The translations under genes were made by a program, and so were the position numbers. From Bacteroidales bacterium (GTDB taxonomy: Bacteria; Bacteroidota; Bacteroidia; Bacteroidales; VadinHA17), in the NCBI GenBank assembly GCA_022865305.1, contig JALHSP010000116.1, positions 62,001 through 126,000 of the forward strand: 64,000 bases of DNA. Direction: 5' to 3'. Below the pieces are notes generated by a model. The model searched no databases and was not told the DNA's origin. It saw only the letters and a program-made list of their open reading frames with translations. Of this stretch, positions 23,391 through 32,958 are shown in pieces (position 1 is the first letter of the stretch; every line of letters begins with the position of its first letter).

Positions 23391-26378
23391 TTGAAATTTA
23401 ATGTACTTTCGCCATTATTGCAAATTCAATCAAAAAATCAGTTTTTGGATTCTAATACTCCAGGAATTAAAAGGCACTTTGCACTTATACTTACCCACCA
23501 TAGATTATGGGGATCAGTACTGCTACCTTATATTATTCAAAATGAGACAAACAGGAGTTATTATACATTATCAGAATGTCTCTCTCCTTTTCCCAACGTT
23601 GATACATTAGGTACCCTTACATCAGAAGAGAGAGAGGTTGTAAAGATTATTAATGACTACACCGACAGAAATCTGTTCAAGCTGTTTTCAAGAGATAGGA
23701 CTGTAAAGGAATTTCTTGAAAAGGTAACTCCTGATAAACTGGAAAAGTTTATAAGACCTTATATAGAAAAAAGAATTTATAAATGCCTCACAATCTCAAG
23801 AGACGAAAATATTCCCGTTTTTTTTCAAAGGTCAAAGGCGGATACACTTCATTCGGAGGATCGGCTCTACCTGAGTGGAGATAATGCTGTACCTGTATTC
23901 AGATTCATAAGAAATGAGGAACAAAGCACTTATAATCTGAGCCTTGAAAGCGGAGGGAAACTCATTGATATGATTAGAAGTTCCATCGATATTCTTTGTA
24001 TGTCGCCATGTCTGATCAGAGAGGACCACAGGGTATTGTTTGTTTCAGATGTTGATGGCTCCAAGTTGAAACCCTTCCTGTCTAAAGAAAACATTCTGAT
24101 TCCTAAAAAAACTGAATTGAAATATTTTGGTGGTTTTGTGCTGAATGCTGTTAATAATTTTAAAGTTGAAGGCACCGGTTTTGAAATAATTGAATTCACT
24201 CCTGAGAAAGAAGCTATTCTTGAGCTTGAAACAGGACTGAAAGGGAACACTGTGCTGATACTGAGATATAATTACCATGGAAATAAAATTTACGCTAACG
24301 AGCTCTCAAACTCCTTCACATTGTTTGAGAAAAAAGGGGATAATTTCATTTTCAGGAAATACCAACGCGATTTTGATTGGGAAAAGCAATGCCGCAACAC
24401 ATTAGGTGAACTTGGCTTTTTTTCGGATGATGATATTAGTTTTTCCCCGGTTTCTACAAACAACAACGGGAAGGATGGATTGTATACGATGATGGAAGCG
24501 GTCAACAGCAGTTACTCCGAAATTATTGATTCAGGTTTTATTCTAACATCCAGGCTTAATCTGAATTATAATTTAAGGCCTGTCAATATTGAGATGAGCA
24601 GTAAGTTAATAAATGACTGGTTTGACCTGCGGGCAATAGTTAAAATCGGGGATTGGGAAATTCCTTTTATCCGTTTTAAAAGAAATATCCTGGAAGGTAT
24701 CAGAGAATATGAGTTACCTGATGGATCGATAGCTATATTACCGGAAACGTGGTTTTCGAGGTACAAAAACATTTTTGAGTTTGGAAAAATCTCCGAAGAT
24801 TCCCTGAGAATTCATAAACAACATTTTTCATTAATTACCGACACGTCCAGCGATAAGGGACGTTTGGGCTTCGAAAGACTTGAAAAATTACTAAACCGCG
24901 ATCAAATACCTGTTCTTCAGCCTCCCTCTGGTCTGAACTGCCAGATGAGGCAATACCAGTCTGATGGTCTTAACTGGCTGAATTTTCTCCAGACAGCCGG
25001 GTTAGGTGGGTGTCTTGCTGATGATATGGGTCTTGGGAAGACGATTCAGACCCTTGCTATGCTTCAGCATAACAGGGAAAACATGGTCCCCACGAAGAGA
25101 ATTGAAGCACAACCTGATTTAACCTTGTTAAACAACCCGGAACCAAAGCTCACTTCACTCATAATAGTACCTGCATCGCTTATTTATAACTGGGAAAATG
25201 AGATTAAAAGATTTGTTCCTGAAATGAAGGTTTATAGCTACAAAGGTAACCAGAGAAATAAGTCAATCTCCTGGTTCCAAAATTTTGATATAGTCCTGTC
25301 GAGTTATCATACTATAAGACAAGATATTGAAATAATAAGTTTATTTTTGTTTCATTATATCATTCTTGATGAGAGTCAGGTAATTAAGAATCCGGCTTCA
25401 ATGTTATACAAAACAGTGACCAGGCTTAAATCGGATTATAAGCTTGTACTTACAGGAACACCGGTCGAAAACTCTCTGACCGATCTCTGGACACAATTGA
25501 ATTTTGTTAATCCCGGACTACTTGGAGACCTCTCTTTTTTTCGCAGAGAATTTGCAAAACCAATTGAAAAAATGGGAGATGATGAACAAGAGGTAAAACT
25601 CAGGAAGATCATCCAGCCATTTATTCTGAGACGTACCAAAGAGATGGTTGCCTGTGATCTGCCTCCGGTAACAGAGCAGACAATTTTCTGCGATATGACA
25701 GATGAGCAGTTTAAACTCTACGATGAAGAAAAATCATCGGTCAGAAACAGTATTCTTAAAAACATTGCATCAAACGGTTTGGAAAAATCGGCTATAGTAG
25801 TCTTGCAGGGGCTGATGAGACTCAGGCAGATATCGAATCATCCTGTAATGGCCTATGACGATTATGCTTACGGTTCAGGCAAATTCGAAACTGTTCTTCA
25901 GGATATGGAAAGTGTTATATCTGAAGGACATAAAATATTGGTATTCTCTTCATTTGTAAAGCATCTTGATCTGTATGCAGAAGAATTAAGGAAGAAAAGA
26001 AAACGGTTTACTATGTTGACCGGAGCAAGCATTAACAGGGAAAAAATTGTTAACAATTTCCAGAATGATTCGGAAAATAAGATATTCCTCATTTCACTTA
26101 AAGCCGGAGGCGTTGGACTTAACCTCACTGCAGCAGACTATGTTTTTATTCTAGATCCCTGGTGGAATCCAGCCTCCGAAATGCAGGCAATGAACCGCGC
26201 CCACAGGATAGGCCAGGATAAAAGTGTATTCGTGTACAGGTATATTACAAGCAATAGCATTGAAGAAAAAATAGTCAGGCTGCAAGAGAAGAAATCAAGA
26301 TTGACCGATACCTTCATATCGAGCAATAATCCACTGAAAGACTTAGACATACAACAGATTCTCAATATAATCGGATAA
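23391..26378 (+). CDS. SNF2-family DEAD/DEAH-box helicase
   Basis: The 995-residue protein has a long N-terminal region of unknown fold and a C-terminal SNF2 ATPase. Motif I is LADDMGLGKT (about 543-552), motif II is DESQVIKN instead of the more usual DEAQ, motif III lies in LTGTPVENSLTDLW, and motif VI is NRAHRIGQDK near the end. Such proteins translocate on double-stranded DNA and remodel protein-DNA complexes; bacterial members relate to HepA/RapA. The start appears to be TTG at 23391 because no ATG or GTG precedes the conserved HFALILTHHRLWGSVLLPY segment. There is very little space for a promoter next to the divergent dinB gene. Confidence 0.88.
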   Translation: MKFNVLSPLLQIQSKNQFLDSNTPGIKRHFALILTHHRLWGSVLLPYIIQNETNRSYYTLSECLSPFPNVDTLGTLTSEEREVVKIINDYTDRNLFKLFSRDRTVKEFLEKVTPDKLEKFIRPYIEKRIYKCLTISRDENIPVFFQRSKADTLHSEDRLYLSGDNAVPVFRFIRNEEQSTYNLSLESGGKLIDMIRSSIDILCMSPCLIREDHRVLFVSDVDGSKLKPFLSKENILIPKKTELKYFGGFVLNAVNNFKVEGTGFEIIEFTPEKEAILELETGLKGNTVLILRYNYHGNKIYANELSNSFTLFEKKGDNFIFRKYQRDFDWEKQCRNTLGELGFFSDDDISFSPVSTNNNGKDGLYTMMEAVNSSYSEIIDSGFILTSRLNLNYNLRPVNIEMSSKLINDWFDLRAIVKIGDWEIPFIRFKRNILEGIREYELPDGSIAILPETWFSRYKNIFEFGKISEDSLRIHKQHFSLITDTSSDKGRLGFERLEKLLNRDQIPVLQPPSGLNCQMRQYQSDGLNWLNFLQTAGLGGCLADDMGLGKTIQTLAMLQHNRENMVPTKRIEAQPDLTLLNNPEPKLTSLIIVPASLIYNWENEIKRFVPEMKVYSYKGNQRNKSISWFQNFDIVLSSYHTIRQDIEIISLFLFHYIILDESQVIKNPASMLYKTVTRLKSDYKLVLTGTPVENSLTDLWTQLNFVNPGLLGDLSFFRREFAKPIEKMGDDEQEVKLRKIIQPFILRRTKEMVACDLPPVTEQTIFCDMTDEQFKLYDEEKSSVRNSILKNIASNGLEKSAIVVLQGLMRLRQISNHPVMAYDDYAYGSGKFETVLQDMESVISEGHKILVFSSFVKHLDLYAEELRKKRKRFTMLTGASINREKIVNNFQNDSENKIFLISLKAGGVGLNLTAADYVFILDPWWNPASEMQAMNRAHRIGQDKSVFVYRYITSNSIEEKIVRLQEKKSRLTDTFISSNNPLKDLDIQQILNIIG

Positions 26379-26388
26379 TTTATAAACT

Positions 26389-26964
26389 ATGAAAGTACTT
26401 GGCATAAACTGCAGCCCCAGGAAAAGAGGCAATACTGAACTGCTTATTAAAGAAGTCTTTAAGGCTCTTGAAGCAAATGGTATAAAAACAGAATTGTTTC
26501 AGCTAGGCGGCAAAAATGTTAACGGATGCATTGCCTGTACGAAATGCAGGGAAGCAAAGGATGGCAAATGCCATCAGAAGAATGCGGCAATAAACCATTG
26601 CATCAGTAAAATGCTAAAAGCTGATGCAATCATTATAGGTTCTCCAGTCTACTTTTCAGATCTGTCAGCACAGGCAAAGGCGCTGATCGATGTAGCAGGG
26701 TATGCTTTGCGTGGTGCCGGCAATCCGTTGAAGCGCAAACCTGGTGCAGCTGTTGTTGCAGTACGGCGTGCCGGAGCTATTCATGCATTCGATAGCATAA
26801 ATCATTTCTTCCTTATAAACGAAATGATAATTCCAGGTTCATCATACTGGAATATTGCCATCGGCAGGGAAAAAGGCGAAGTGGCAAAGGATGAGGAAGG
26901 GATGAAAACAATGAGGGTGCTTGGGGAAAATATGGCATGGTTGCTTAAACGGCTGAAAGGCTGA
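26389..26964 (+). CDS. Flavodoxin-fold NAD(P)H-dependent FMN reductase
   Basis: The 191-residue protein begins with the flavin-phosphate loop GINCSPRKRGNTELL (5-19), followed by a cysteine cluster GCIACTKCREAKDGKC (about 45-60) and GSPVYFSDLSAQAKALIDVAG, the second flavin-binding loop. Members of the iron-sulfur flavoprotein/NADPH-dependent FMN reductase group move electrons in anaerobes. The CxxC-type cluster may carry an iron-sulfur centre or a reactive disulfide. It starts 10 bases after the helicase and shares the terminator at 27003-27038. Its partner is unknown. Confidence 0.82.
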   Translation: MKVLGINCSPRKRGNTELLIKEVFKALEANGIKTELFQLGGKNVNGCIACTKCREAKDGKCHQKNAAINHCISKMLKADAIIIGSPVYFSDLSAQAKALIDVAGYALRGAGNPLKRKPGAAVVAVRRAGAIHAFDSINHFFLINEMIIPGSSYWNIAIGREKGEVAKDEEGMKTMRVLGENMAWLLKRLKG

Positions 26965-27002
26965 TTTAATCAAGCACAACTGCAAGACCGCACAACCAAA
27001 AA

Positions 27003-27038
27003 AGCCGCCCTGAGCGAAGTCGAAGGGCGGCTTTTTTT
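27003..27038. terminator. Bidirectional terminator between the FMN reductase and hydA
   Basis: AGCCGCCC (27003-27010) pairs with GGGCGGCT (27025-27032). A run of A lies on the left and a run of seven T at 27032-27038 on the right, so it can stop transcripts from both convergent genes. The loop TGAGCGAAGTCGAA is part of a sequence often seen in dispersed bacterial repeats. Confidence 0.85.
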
Positions 27039-28823
27039 CTAGTAGTTTTCGCGGGCTACATAATGTGTGTGGAGTAATTCATGCGACAGATGGCTATTCG
27101 GTTTGCCAAGGAATTCCTTGTAGACAGCAATAACATCAGGATTCTCGTGAGATTTACGAAGTACCATATGTTCATCCTCTGAGTAAATTGCTTTCATCCT
27201 GTTCTTCCTAATTTCCATACTGGTCGGTATAGGCTGACCACCACCCCCGATACATCCACCCGGACAAGCCATTATTTCCACGAAATGGTATGGTGCTTTG
27301 CCTGCTTTAACAAGTTTCATGATTTTATTGGCATTTGTCAGTCCGTGGGCTATCGCAACCTTCAGTTCAACACCTTCAAGGAATTTCCAGTCATCAGTAC
27401 ATCCTTCTATTTTAATGGTAGCTTCTTTCACGCCGTCCATACCACGAGCAGGAGTGATATTAAGATTCTTAAAAGGAACTTCGCGACCTGTAACAATTTC
27501 ATAAGCAGTCCTTAATGCAGCTTCCATAACTCCTCCTGTAGCACCGAAGATAACACCTGCACCCGTAGAATCGCCCATAACCGAATCATAATGTGATGGC
27601 TCGAGATTCCTGAAATCTAAACCAGCCTGCTTTACCATAACAGCAAGTTCACGGGTTGTAAGTACAAAGTCAATGTCCTTATATCCGCTTGCTCTCATTT
27701 CCGGTCTGTCAGCTTCATATTTTTTAGCCGTGCACGGCATTATTGAAACAGATACAATTTTTGAGGGATCAAGACGCCGTTTCTGAGCATAATAAGTCTT
27801 TGCCAGAGCACCAAACATTTGTTGAGGCGATTTACATGTTGAAAGGTTATGCAGGTATTGAGGATATTTATGCTCAATAAATTTTATCCATCCAGGTGAA
27901 CAGGAAGTGAACATAGGAATAGCTATATCCTTGTTTCCGTCAACAAGTACTTTCTTCAGTCGTGTCAACAATTCAGTACCTTCTTCCATTATTGTAAGGT
28001 CCGCAGTGAAATCTGTGTCAAGGATTGAATCAAATCCCAACTGTCTCAGTGCAGTCACCATTTTGCCGGTAACTCTTTCGCCAGGATCATAACCCAGGTC
28101 TTCCCCAAGAGCAACTCTCACAGCAGGTGCTGTCTGCACAACAACGTGTTTTTCAGGATCATAGATTGCATCCCATACCTGATCAATATATGTTTTCTCA
28201 ACAAGAGCGCCGGTAGGACAACGGTTTACGCACTGCCCGCAATTTGTGCAAACAACATGGCTCATCGGCCTGTTGTGGAATGAAGAGATTTTCTGATGTA
28301 AGCCTTTATTGGACACTGCAATTGCAGAAATATACTGTAATTCAGAACATGTCCTTACGCAACGCTGGCAGCGGATACACTTGCTGTCGTCCTTAATGAA
28401 GGAAGGGGATGACCTGTCGATGGTATAATTATGGTCTTCAACAAGGTCGAGGAAGAGCGTATCACCAAATGCAAATTCATTAGCCAGTGCCTGGAGTTCA
28501 CACTTCTGGTTTTTGTAACATTTGGTACAATCTGATCTGTGTTCCGAAAGGAGCAGTTCGACAATATGCTTTCGGGCATTTCGTACTTTTAATGTATTAG
28601 TGTGGATATCCATACCCTCAGAAACAGGCATTGCGCATGCGGCAATCAGAGTTCGCGCTCCTTTTTGTTCAACAACACAAACTCTGCAGTTCCCTGCAAC
28701 GCACAAATCAGCATGATTACACAGAGTCGGGATATTAATGTTCTGTTTCCTTGCTGCTTCCAGAACTGTAGTTCCTTTTGGTACAGAAACTTTCTGGTCA
28801 TTTATGTTCAGATTTATCATCAT
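27039..28823 (-). CDS. hydA: [FeFe]-hydrogenase catalytic subunit HydA (NADH-dependent trimeric type)
   Basis: The 594-residue protein has an N-terminal [2Fe-2S] domain (C35, C46, C49, C63), a His/Cys cluster region (RSDCTKCYKNQKC) and two [4Fe-4S] motifs (CIRCQRCVRTC and CTNCGQCVNRC). The H-cluster domain follows: TSCSPGW, MPCTAKKYEADRPE and EIMACPGGCIGGGGQP, which supply the four cysteine ligands. It reduces protons to H2 or oxidises H2 in the cytoplasm using electrons from HydB and HydC. It is the last gene of hydCBA. No hydEFG maturation genes are in the window, so they must lie elsewhere for this enzyme to be assembled. Confidence 0.95.
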   Translation of the reverse strand: MMINLNINDQKVSVPKGTTVLEAARKQNINIPTLCNHADLCVAGNCRVCVVEQKGARTLIAACAMPVSEGMDIHTNTLKVRNARKHIVELLLSEHRSDCTKCYKNQKCELQALANEFAFGDTLFLDLVEDHNYTIDRSSPSFIKDDSKCIRCQRCVRTCSELQYISAIAVSNKGLHQKISSFHNRPMSHVVCTNCGQCVNRCPTGALVEKTYIDQVWDAIYDPEKHVVVQTAPAVRVALGEDLGYDPGERVTGKMVTALRQLGFDSILDTDFTADLTIMEEGTELLTRLKKVLVDGNKDIAIPMFTSCSPGWIKFIEHKYPQYLHNLSTCKSPQQMFGALAKTYYAQKRRLDPSKIVSVSIMPCTAKKYEADRPEMRASGYKDIDFVLTTRELAVMVKQAGLDFRNLEPSHYDSVMGDSTGAGVIFGATGGVMEAALRTAYEIVTGREVPFKNLNITPARGMDGVKEATIKIEGCTDDWKFLEGVELKVAIAHGLTNANKIMKLVKAGKAPYHFVEIMACPGGCIGGGGQPIPTSMEIRKNRMKAIYSEDEHMVLRKSHENPDVIAVYKEFLGKPNSHLSHELLHTHYVARENY

Positions 28824-28842
28824 TTCGGTCTAAATTTAATTG

Positions 28843-30003
28843 TTAGTAAATGATCTCTTCCCGGAAATTCTCAACTATTGTCCTGAAGGCATTACCTACT
28901 GACTGCCCGAGACCACATTTTGATGCGATTTTCATCGTATCGGCCAGCTTAACAAGCTCATTCAGATAATTCGATTTAACTTCTCCTTTTTTTACTTTTT
29001 CAACACCTTTAAGCAGCTGCTGGCAGCCTACTCTGCATGGTGTACATTGCCCGCAGGATTCTTCGGCAAAAAAATCAAGGTAATTATGAAGGACGTTGTA
29101 CATTGACCGTGAGCTGTTGAATAGCTTCATAGATCCGCCTGTGGGTACACCTTCGAAACCGATAATGGTATTCTGGAATTTTTTCCTGGGCACACAAAAT
29201 CCTGAAGCGCCCCCGACCTGTACTGCTTTTGTATCACCATCACCAAATTCATTTACAAACTCCTGCACCGACATACCCAGTTCAAGCTCAAAGATACCCG
29301 GTGTGGGAGTATCACCGGATACGGAGAATACTTTAGATCCTCTTGAATCCTTTGTTCCAAGCTGGCTATACGAACCCGGGCCATGCAATATTATCATCAT
29401 TGTCGATACAAGGGTTTCAACATTGTTGATTGAGGTTGGTTTGCCAAATACTCCGGATGTTGTAGGATAAGGAGGTTTATTACGAGGTTCTCCGCGGTCT
29501 CCCTGTATCGATTCAAATAGCGCACTTTCTTCACCGCAAATATAAGCGCCACTACCAAGGCAGTATCTGATTTTAAAATCAAATCCAATTTCTTCTATAA
29601 TATTGTGAAAGGATTCCAGCTCTTTCATCAACTGGGGAAGAAGGAATCTGTATTCGCCACGCAAATAGACAATTCCATTTTTTGCACCAACCGCCTTACC
29701 TGCAATTGCCATTCCACCATATACTTTATAAGCTACCTTGTCGAGGATCTCACGGTCTTTAAATGTTCCTGGTTCACCCTCATCAGCATTACAAACAATA
29801 TATTTTTCTGGTTCCTTCTCTGCAGCAGTATACTTCCATTTTAATCCTGTGGGAAAACCAGCTCCTCCACGCCCCTTTAGTCCTGAATCCAGAATATCCT
29901 GAATAATTTCGTTACTGCTCATATTAAAGGCTTTGGTCAGAACCTCTTTCTGATTGATTTTTTCAAATATGAGACCTACCTTGTTTAGTCCTTTATTTTC
30001 CAT
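28843..30003 (-). CDS. hydB: NADH/FMN subunit HydB (NuoF-like) of the [FeFe]-hydrogenase
   Basis: The 386-residue protein has the NuoF core: GRGGAGFPTGLKW (about 40-52, FMN/NADH site), CNADEGEPGTFKDR, CGEESALFESIQG, and the [4Fe-4S] motif CGQCTPCRVGC near residue 320. Electron-bifurcating HydB proteins such as that of Thermotoga are around 600 residues, with an N-terminal thioredoxin-like [2Fe-2S] domain and a C-terminal double [4Fe-4S] domain. Both are absent here. The enzyme should still exchange electrons with NAD(H), but whether it can bifurcate to ferredoxin is open. It lies between hydC and hydA with gaps of 16 and 19 bases. Confidence 0.92.
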   Translation of the reverse strand: MENKGLNKVGLIFEKINQKEVLTKAFNMSSNEIIQDILDSGLKGRGGAGFPTGLKWKYTAAEKEPEKYIVCNADEGEPGTFKDREILDKVAYKVYGGMAIAGKAVGAKNGIVYLRGEYRFLLPQLMKELESFHNIIEEIGFDFKIRYCLGSGAYICGEESALFESIQGDRGEPRNKPPYPTTSGVFGKPTSINNVETLVSTMMIILHGPGSYSQLGTKDSRGSKVFSVSGDTPTPGIFELELGMSVQEFVNEFGDGDTKAVQVGGASGFCVPRKKFQNTIIGFEGVPTGGSMKLFNSSRSMYNVLHNYLDFFAEESCGQCTPCRVGCQQLLKGVEKVKKGEVKSNYLNELVKLADTMKIASKCGLGQSVGNAFRTIVENFREEIIY

Positions 30004-30019
30004 CGTTCACAGTATATTT

Positions 30020-30484
30020 TTATTTGTGTAAATAACCTTTAATTATATCAACAACTTTCTCGGGAGTTAGCTCCGTATAGGGAATTTCATTAATCAGTAT
30101 AGCAGGAGCTTTGTGGCACCATCCGATACAGTTGGTTTCGATCAGACTGAAGTTTCTATCAGAGGTAGTTTCACCTACTTTAATTTTAAGCATATCTTCC
30201 AGAGTCTGAATTATTTCACTTTTACCTTTCATTGAACAGGTTATCGTTTTGCATACCCTGATGACATATTTGCCTCTTACCTGTGTGTCCAGGAAGGTAT
30301 AGAACGAAGCTGTTCCAAAAACCTCTGCAGCAGATATATCCAACTCCTTTGCAACTTCAACCATTGCTTCATCAGTAAGGTAATTATGCTTTTCAACAAT
30401 ACCCTGCAGAATAGGCATAATGCTCTCTCTTGAGCGACCGTGCTTGTCGGATAATTTTTTGACAAGATTTCCTACTTGGTACAT
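30020..30484 (-). CDS. hydC: Thioredoxin-like [2Fe-2S] subunit HydC (NuoE-like)
   Basis: The 154-residue protein is a NuoE-type subunit with a helical N-terminus and a thioredoxin-like [2Fe-2S] domain. Ligands are CKTITC (about 84-89) and CIGWC (about 120-124), giving the C-x4-C and C-x3-C pattern. It relays electrons between the HydB flavin and HydA. It is the first gene of the hydCBA operon. The approximately 300 bases upstream show neither a clear TAnnTTTG promoter nor a Rex palindrome. Confidence 0.92.
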   Translation of the reverse strand: MYQVGNLVKKLSDKHGRSRESIMPILQGIVEKHNYLTDEAMVEVAKELDISAAEVFGTASFYTFLDTQVRGKYVIRVCKTITCSMKGKSEIIQTLEDMLKIKVGETTSDRNFSLIETNCIGWCHKAPAILINEIPYTELTPEKVVDIIKGYLHK

Positions 30485-30788
30485 TTCTATATGATTTTTA
30501 AGTAATTAAATAATGTAATCTTTATAATAAAAGCCATTTTTAAAGCGCTGTAAAATAACAACATTAGCCATTAAAAAAAACTTACAAATGTCATACTTGC
30601 TAATTTAGAATCAAACTAAACAATGATTGTCAGTCGCGGAGTTTGCCCCGCAAAACAGGGCACCGTCTTTTACCTCCTACCCCCCTCTTAAGGGGGGCAA
30701 AACTGGCTGAAGGCCTTGAGACGACGAGGTGTTAAGGCGTCAGAACCTTAAGACATTAAGTGCTGATGAAGATATTCAGACAGTTAAT
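30485..30788. other. Upstream region of hydCBA with inverted repeats related to the mini-hairpin array
   Basis: No gene is seen in these 304 bases. The part nearest the lipoprotein gene is repetitive. It holds a CCCCCC-tcttaa-GGGGGG hairpin (30680-30697), overlapping small hairpins around TGCCCCGC (about 30642-30660) and a stretch of GAC/TTAAG repeats at 30709-30765. That stretch shares GACATTAAG and GGCGTCAGA with the array at 2738-2885. The hydC-proximal half is AT-rich and presumably holds its promoter. Confidence 0.5.
30680..30697. repeat. C6/G6 inverted repeat
   Basis: Six C (30680-30685) and six G (30692-30697) flank TCTTAA, giving a very stable small hairpin. It lacks a clear T run on either side, so terminator function is doubtful; it may be part of a dispersed repeat. 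Confidence 0.5.
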
Positions 30789-32075
30789 CTATTTTCCTCC
30801 CGTAGTAATTATGGAGCTGAGTAGTTTGATACTCTGCACATTAGAATAGTCGTACTGATACAATCCGTTATCACCGATAAGTACAAGTACATTACCGATA
30901 GGGATTACATCGTATGCATTGATATCGGCATAACTATATATAAGGTGGCTGGTGATAGTGTACGGATCGGAGGCATCATAAATCTTGAGCCCGGCACTGC
31001 CGTCGCAAATAAAAAGAAGGTCTCCGTCTTTACCAAGTCCATGAGGATTTACCATGGCATACGTCTTTACGAGCTTGGGCGCGTTGAGATTCTTGACATT
31101 GACAATACTGAGTATGTTTGTTGAACCACCGCAATTAGTTCCTGTTCTCAGTGTTATGTAAGCAAGGGGGTCATCAACAACTACGGGATCACAGCTTCTT
31201 GCATGAGAAAAGAATGTCTTTGATTGTGGTGAAAGAGGGATAGAAATATCATAAACAACCATTCCCGAGGTTGTGCCAAGGAACATTGTTTTGTCGGTAA
31301 GAAACATAGTTTCCACTCCCCAGCCGGGATAAATATCGTTGTGTTTTACCGGGCTTGTTTTAGTGGATATATCAAATACTTTGAGTGTATTCTGGTCAAG
31401 AACATAAAGCACATTATCCTTTATCCCGAACCTTGCCATTGAACCGCCAACTCCTACTCCGCTCCCGCTAACTCCTGTTGAAGCTCCGCTGGCATTCATT
31501 ACCTCAGCGAAAAGTCCTTTATCCCAGAAAATAGGATAAGGATTAATCTGCTGGTCCACTCTTTCCCTTATTTTTTTCACCTCCCAGTCTGTTACAACTC
31601 CTTCTTCCTGATCAACATAGGCCATCGGATAATCATTGTCTGTCGGGGGAACAGTATAAGGCAGTATATCTTTTACTCTTCCGGCTTCATGAATATTATT
31701 TATATCCTGGACATCCAGCACAACAAGGTCCACAAAGGAGTCAGCATACATAATATAACCGGAAATCGAGATATCCACGACTCCAGGGAGTTTGATAAAT
31801 GTTTTCTTTATCGGTGATGAAGGATCACTGTTATCAAACACATGTATTCCCTTCAATTCCTCAACAATGAAAATATAACTGTCCTTAAAATAGATTTTCC
31901 CAGGATTTTCCAGGGTAACATTCTGTTCAAGTGTTACTGCTGCCCTTAGATCAGTGTATGACATATATACCGGCGCATTTCCTGTGTATACTCTGTAGGT
32001 AGCATCTTCGCAGGAAATAACTAAAAAAGTAAACAAAGCGAGTATCGGAATAATTGGAATGATTTTTGCTTTCAT
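30789..32075 (-). CDS. LVIVD-repeat beta-propeller-like lipoprotein
   Basis: The 428-residue protein has a lipoprotein signal peptide (LALFTFLVISCEDA, with lipidation at C22). The rest consists of repeated blades of the LVIVD type: phrases such as GIHVFDNSDPSSPI, LVVLDVQDINNIHEAG, LKVFDISTKTSPV, MVVYDISIPLSPQ and LKIYDASDPYTIT recur every 40-70 residues. This should fold as a surface or periplasmic beta-propeller. Residues 195-215 are Gly/Ser-rich (ASGASTGVSGSGVGVGGSMA), probably a loop. The function of such lipoproteins is unknown. It sits between the hydABC and hyp operons without an obvious link to either. Confidence 0.82.
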   Translation of the reverse strand: MKAKIIPIIPILALFTFLVISCEDATYRVYTGNAPVYMSYTDLRAAVTLEQNVTLENPGKIYFKDSYIFIVEELKGIHVFDNSDPSSPIKKTFIKLPGVVDISISGYIMYADSFVDLVVLDVQDINNIHEAGRVKDILPYTVPPTDNDYPMAYVDQEEGVVTDWEVKKIRERVDQQINPYPIFWDKGLFAEVMNASGASTGVSGSGVGVGGSMARFGIKDNVLYVLDQNTLKVFDISTKTSPVKHNDIYPGWGVETMFLTDKTMFLGTTSGMVVYDISIPLSPQSKTFFSHARSCDPVVVDDPLAYITLRTGTNCGGSTNILSIVNVKNLNAPKLVKTYAMVNPHGLGKDGDLLFICDGSAGLKIYDASDPYTITSHLIYSYADINAYDVIPIGNVLVLIGDNGLYQYDYSNVQSIKLLSSIITTGGK

Positions 32076-32150
32076 AAGATTTAGGTTTAGTTCAAATATA
32101 TATTAAATCAAAAATCATGCTAAACTCACTAACCTAGAAAAAAACTTACC

Positions 32151-32885
32151 ATGAAAAAACATCTATTAATTATCATCCTGTTGACAATCATATTTTTACC
32201 TCTGTCAGCGCAAAAAAAGAAAGATGCATTATATCTTAAAAACGGAAGTATAATTTACGGTAAACTGATTGAAATAACCGAAAATCAGTACAAAATTCAA
32301 GCTTCAGACGGCAGTTTATTTATTTATCCCTATTCAGATGTTGATAAATTGGTGAAAGAATCACCATTATTTGCCGGCAGGAAAGAGGATGGATTAGGAA
32401 TTGCTATTGAAGCCGGTTTCCTGGCCGGAGCACAGAATACCCAATATGCGGTACCTTTCAGTTTCAATTTTATGGGCAGCTATACTATAAATACAAAAGG
32501 TATAATCAGTCTTGGGTCAGGAGTGGAATTTCTCGGAGCAGCCTATACTCCTTTGTTCTTTGAACTCAAATATCTGCTGAAGGATAAGAAAACATCACCG
32601 TTCCTGTTTGCCCGTGGAGGCGGGCTTTTACATTTGGGTGCTGAAGAGGGAGACCCCTATAATAACAACGAATATGACAAAAAGAATTACAAAGGAGGAC
32701 TTTCCTGTGCGTTCGGTACCGGAATTTCCTGGGCAAAAGAAGATTTTGAAACCTACCTGAGTTTTGCCTACCGGTATGCGTTGACCAGCTATGTTCAGAA
32801 AACTTACAATAATGGTACTTATTATGATTATACCTATGAGGATACTTACCGCAGGCTTGAAATAAAATTCGGTTTCAGGTTCTGA
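32151..32885 (+). CDS. Secreted outer-membrane beta-barrel-like protein of unknown function
   Basis: The 244-residue protein has a signal peptide (LLIIILLTIIFLPLSAQ, cleaved near residue 21). A short N-terminal domain (DALYLKNGSIIYGKLIEI, about 24-60) is of a kind seen in Bacteroidota surface proteins. A series of alternating strands then ends in RLEIKFGFRF, with the C-terminal aromatic residue typical of outer-membrane barrels. I do not recognise a specific family. It is transcribed divergently from the LVIVD lipoprotein across a short AT-rich gap and is convergent with hypB. Confidence 0.6.
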   Translation: MKKHLLIIILLTIIFLPLSAQKKKDALYLKNGSIIYGKLIEITENQYKIQASDGSLFIYPYSDVDKLVKESPLFAGRKEDGLGIAIEAGFLAGAQNTQYAVPFSFNFMGSYTINTKGIISLGSGVEFLGAAYTPLFFELKYLLKDKKTSPFLFARGGGLLHLGAEEGDPYNNNEYDKKNYKGGLSCAFGTGISWAKEDFETYLSFAYRYALTSYVQKTYNNGTYYDYTYEDTYRRLEIKFGFRF

Positions 32886-32958
32886 ATTCTGTGATATCCC
32901 GATAAATGAGACAAAGGGAGCTTCAGTTCATAGTAAGCTACCCCAGGGAGCGGCTTTT

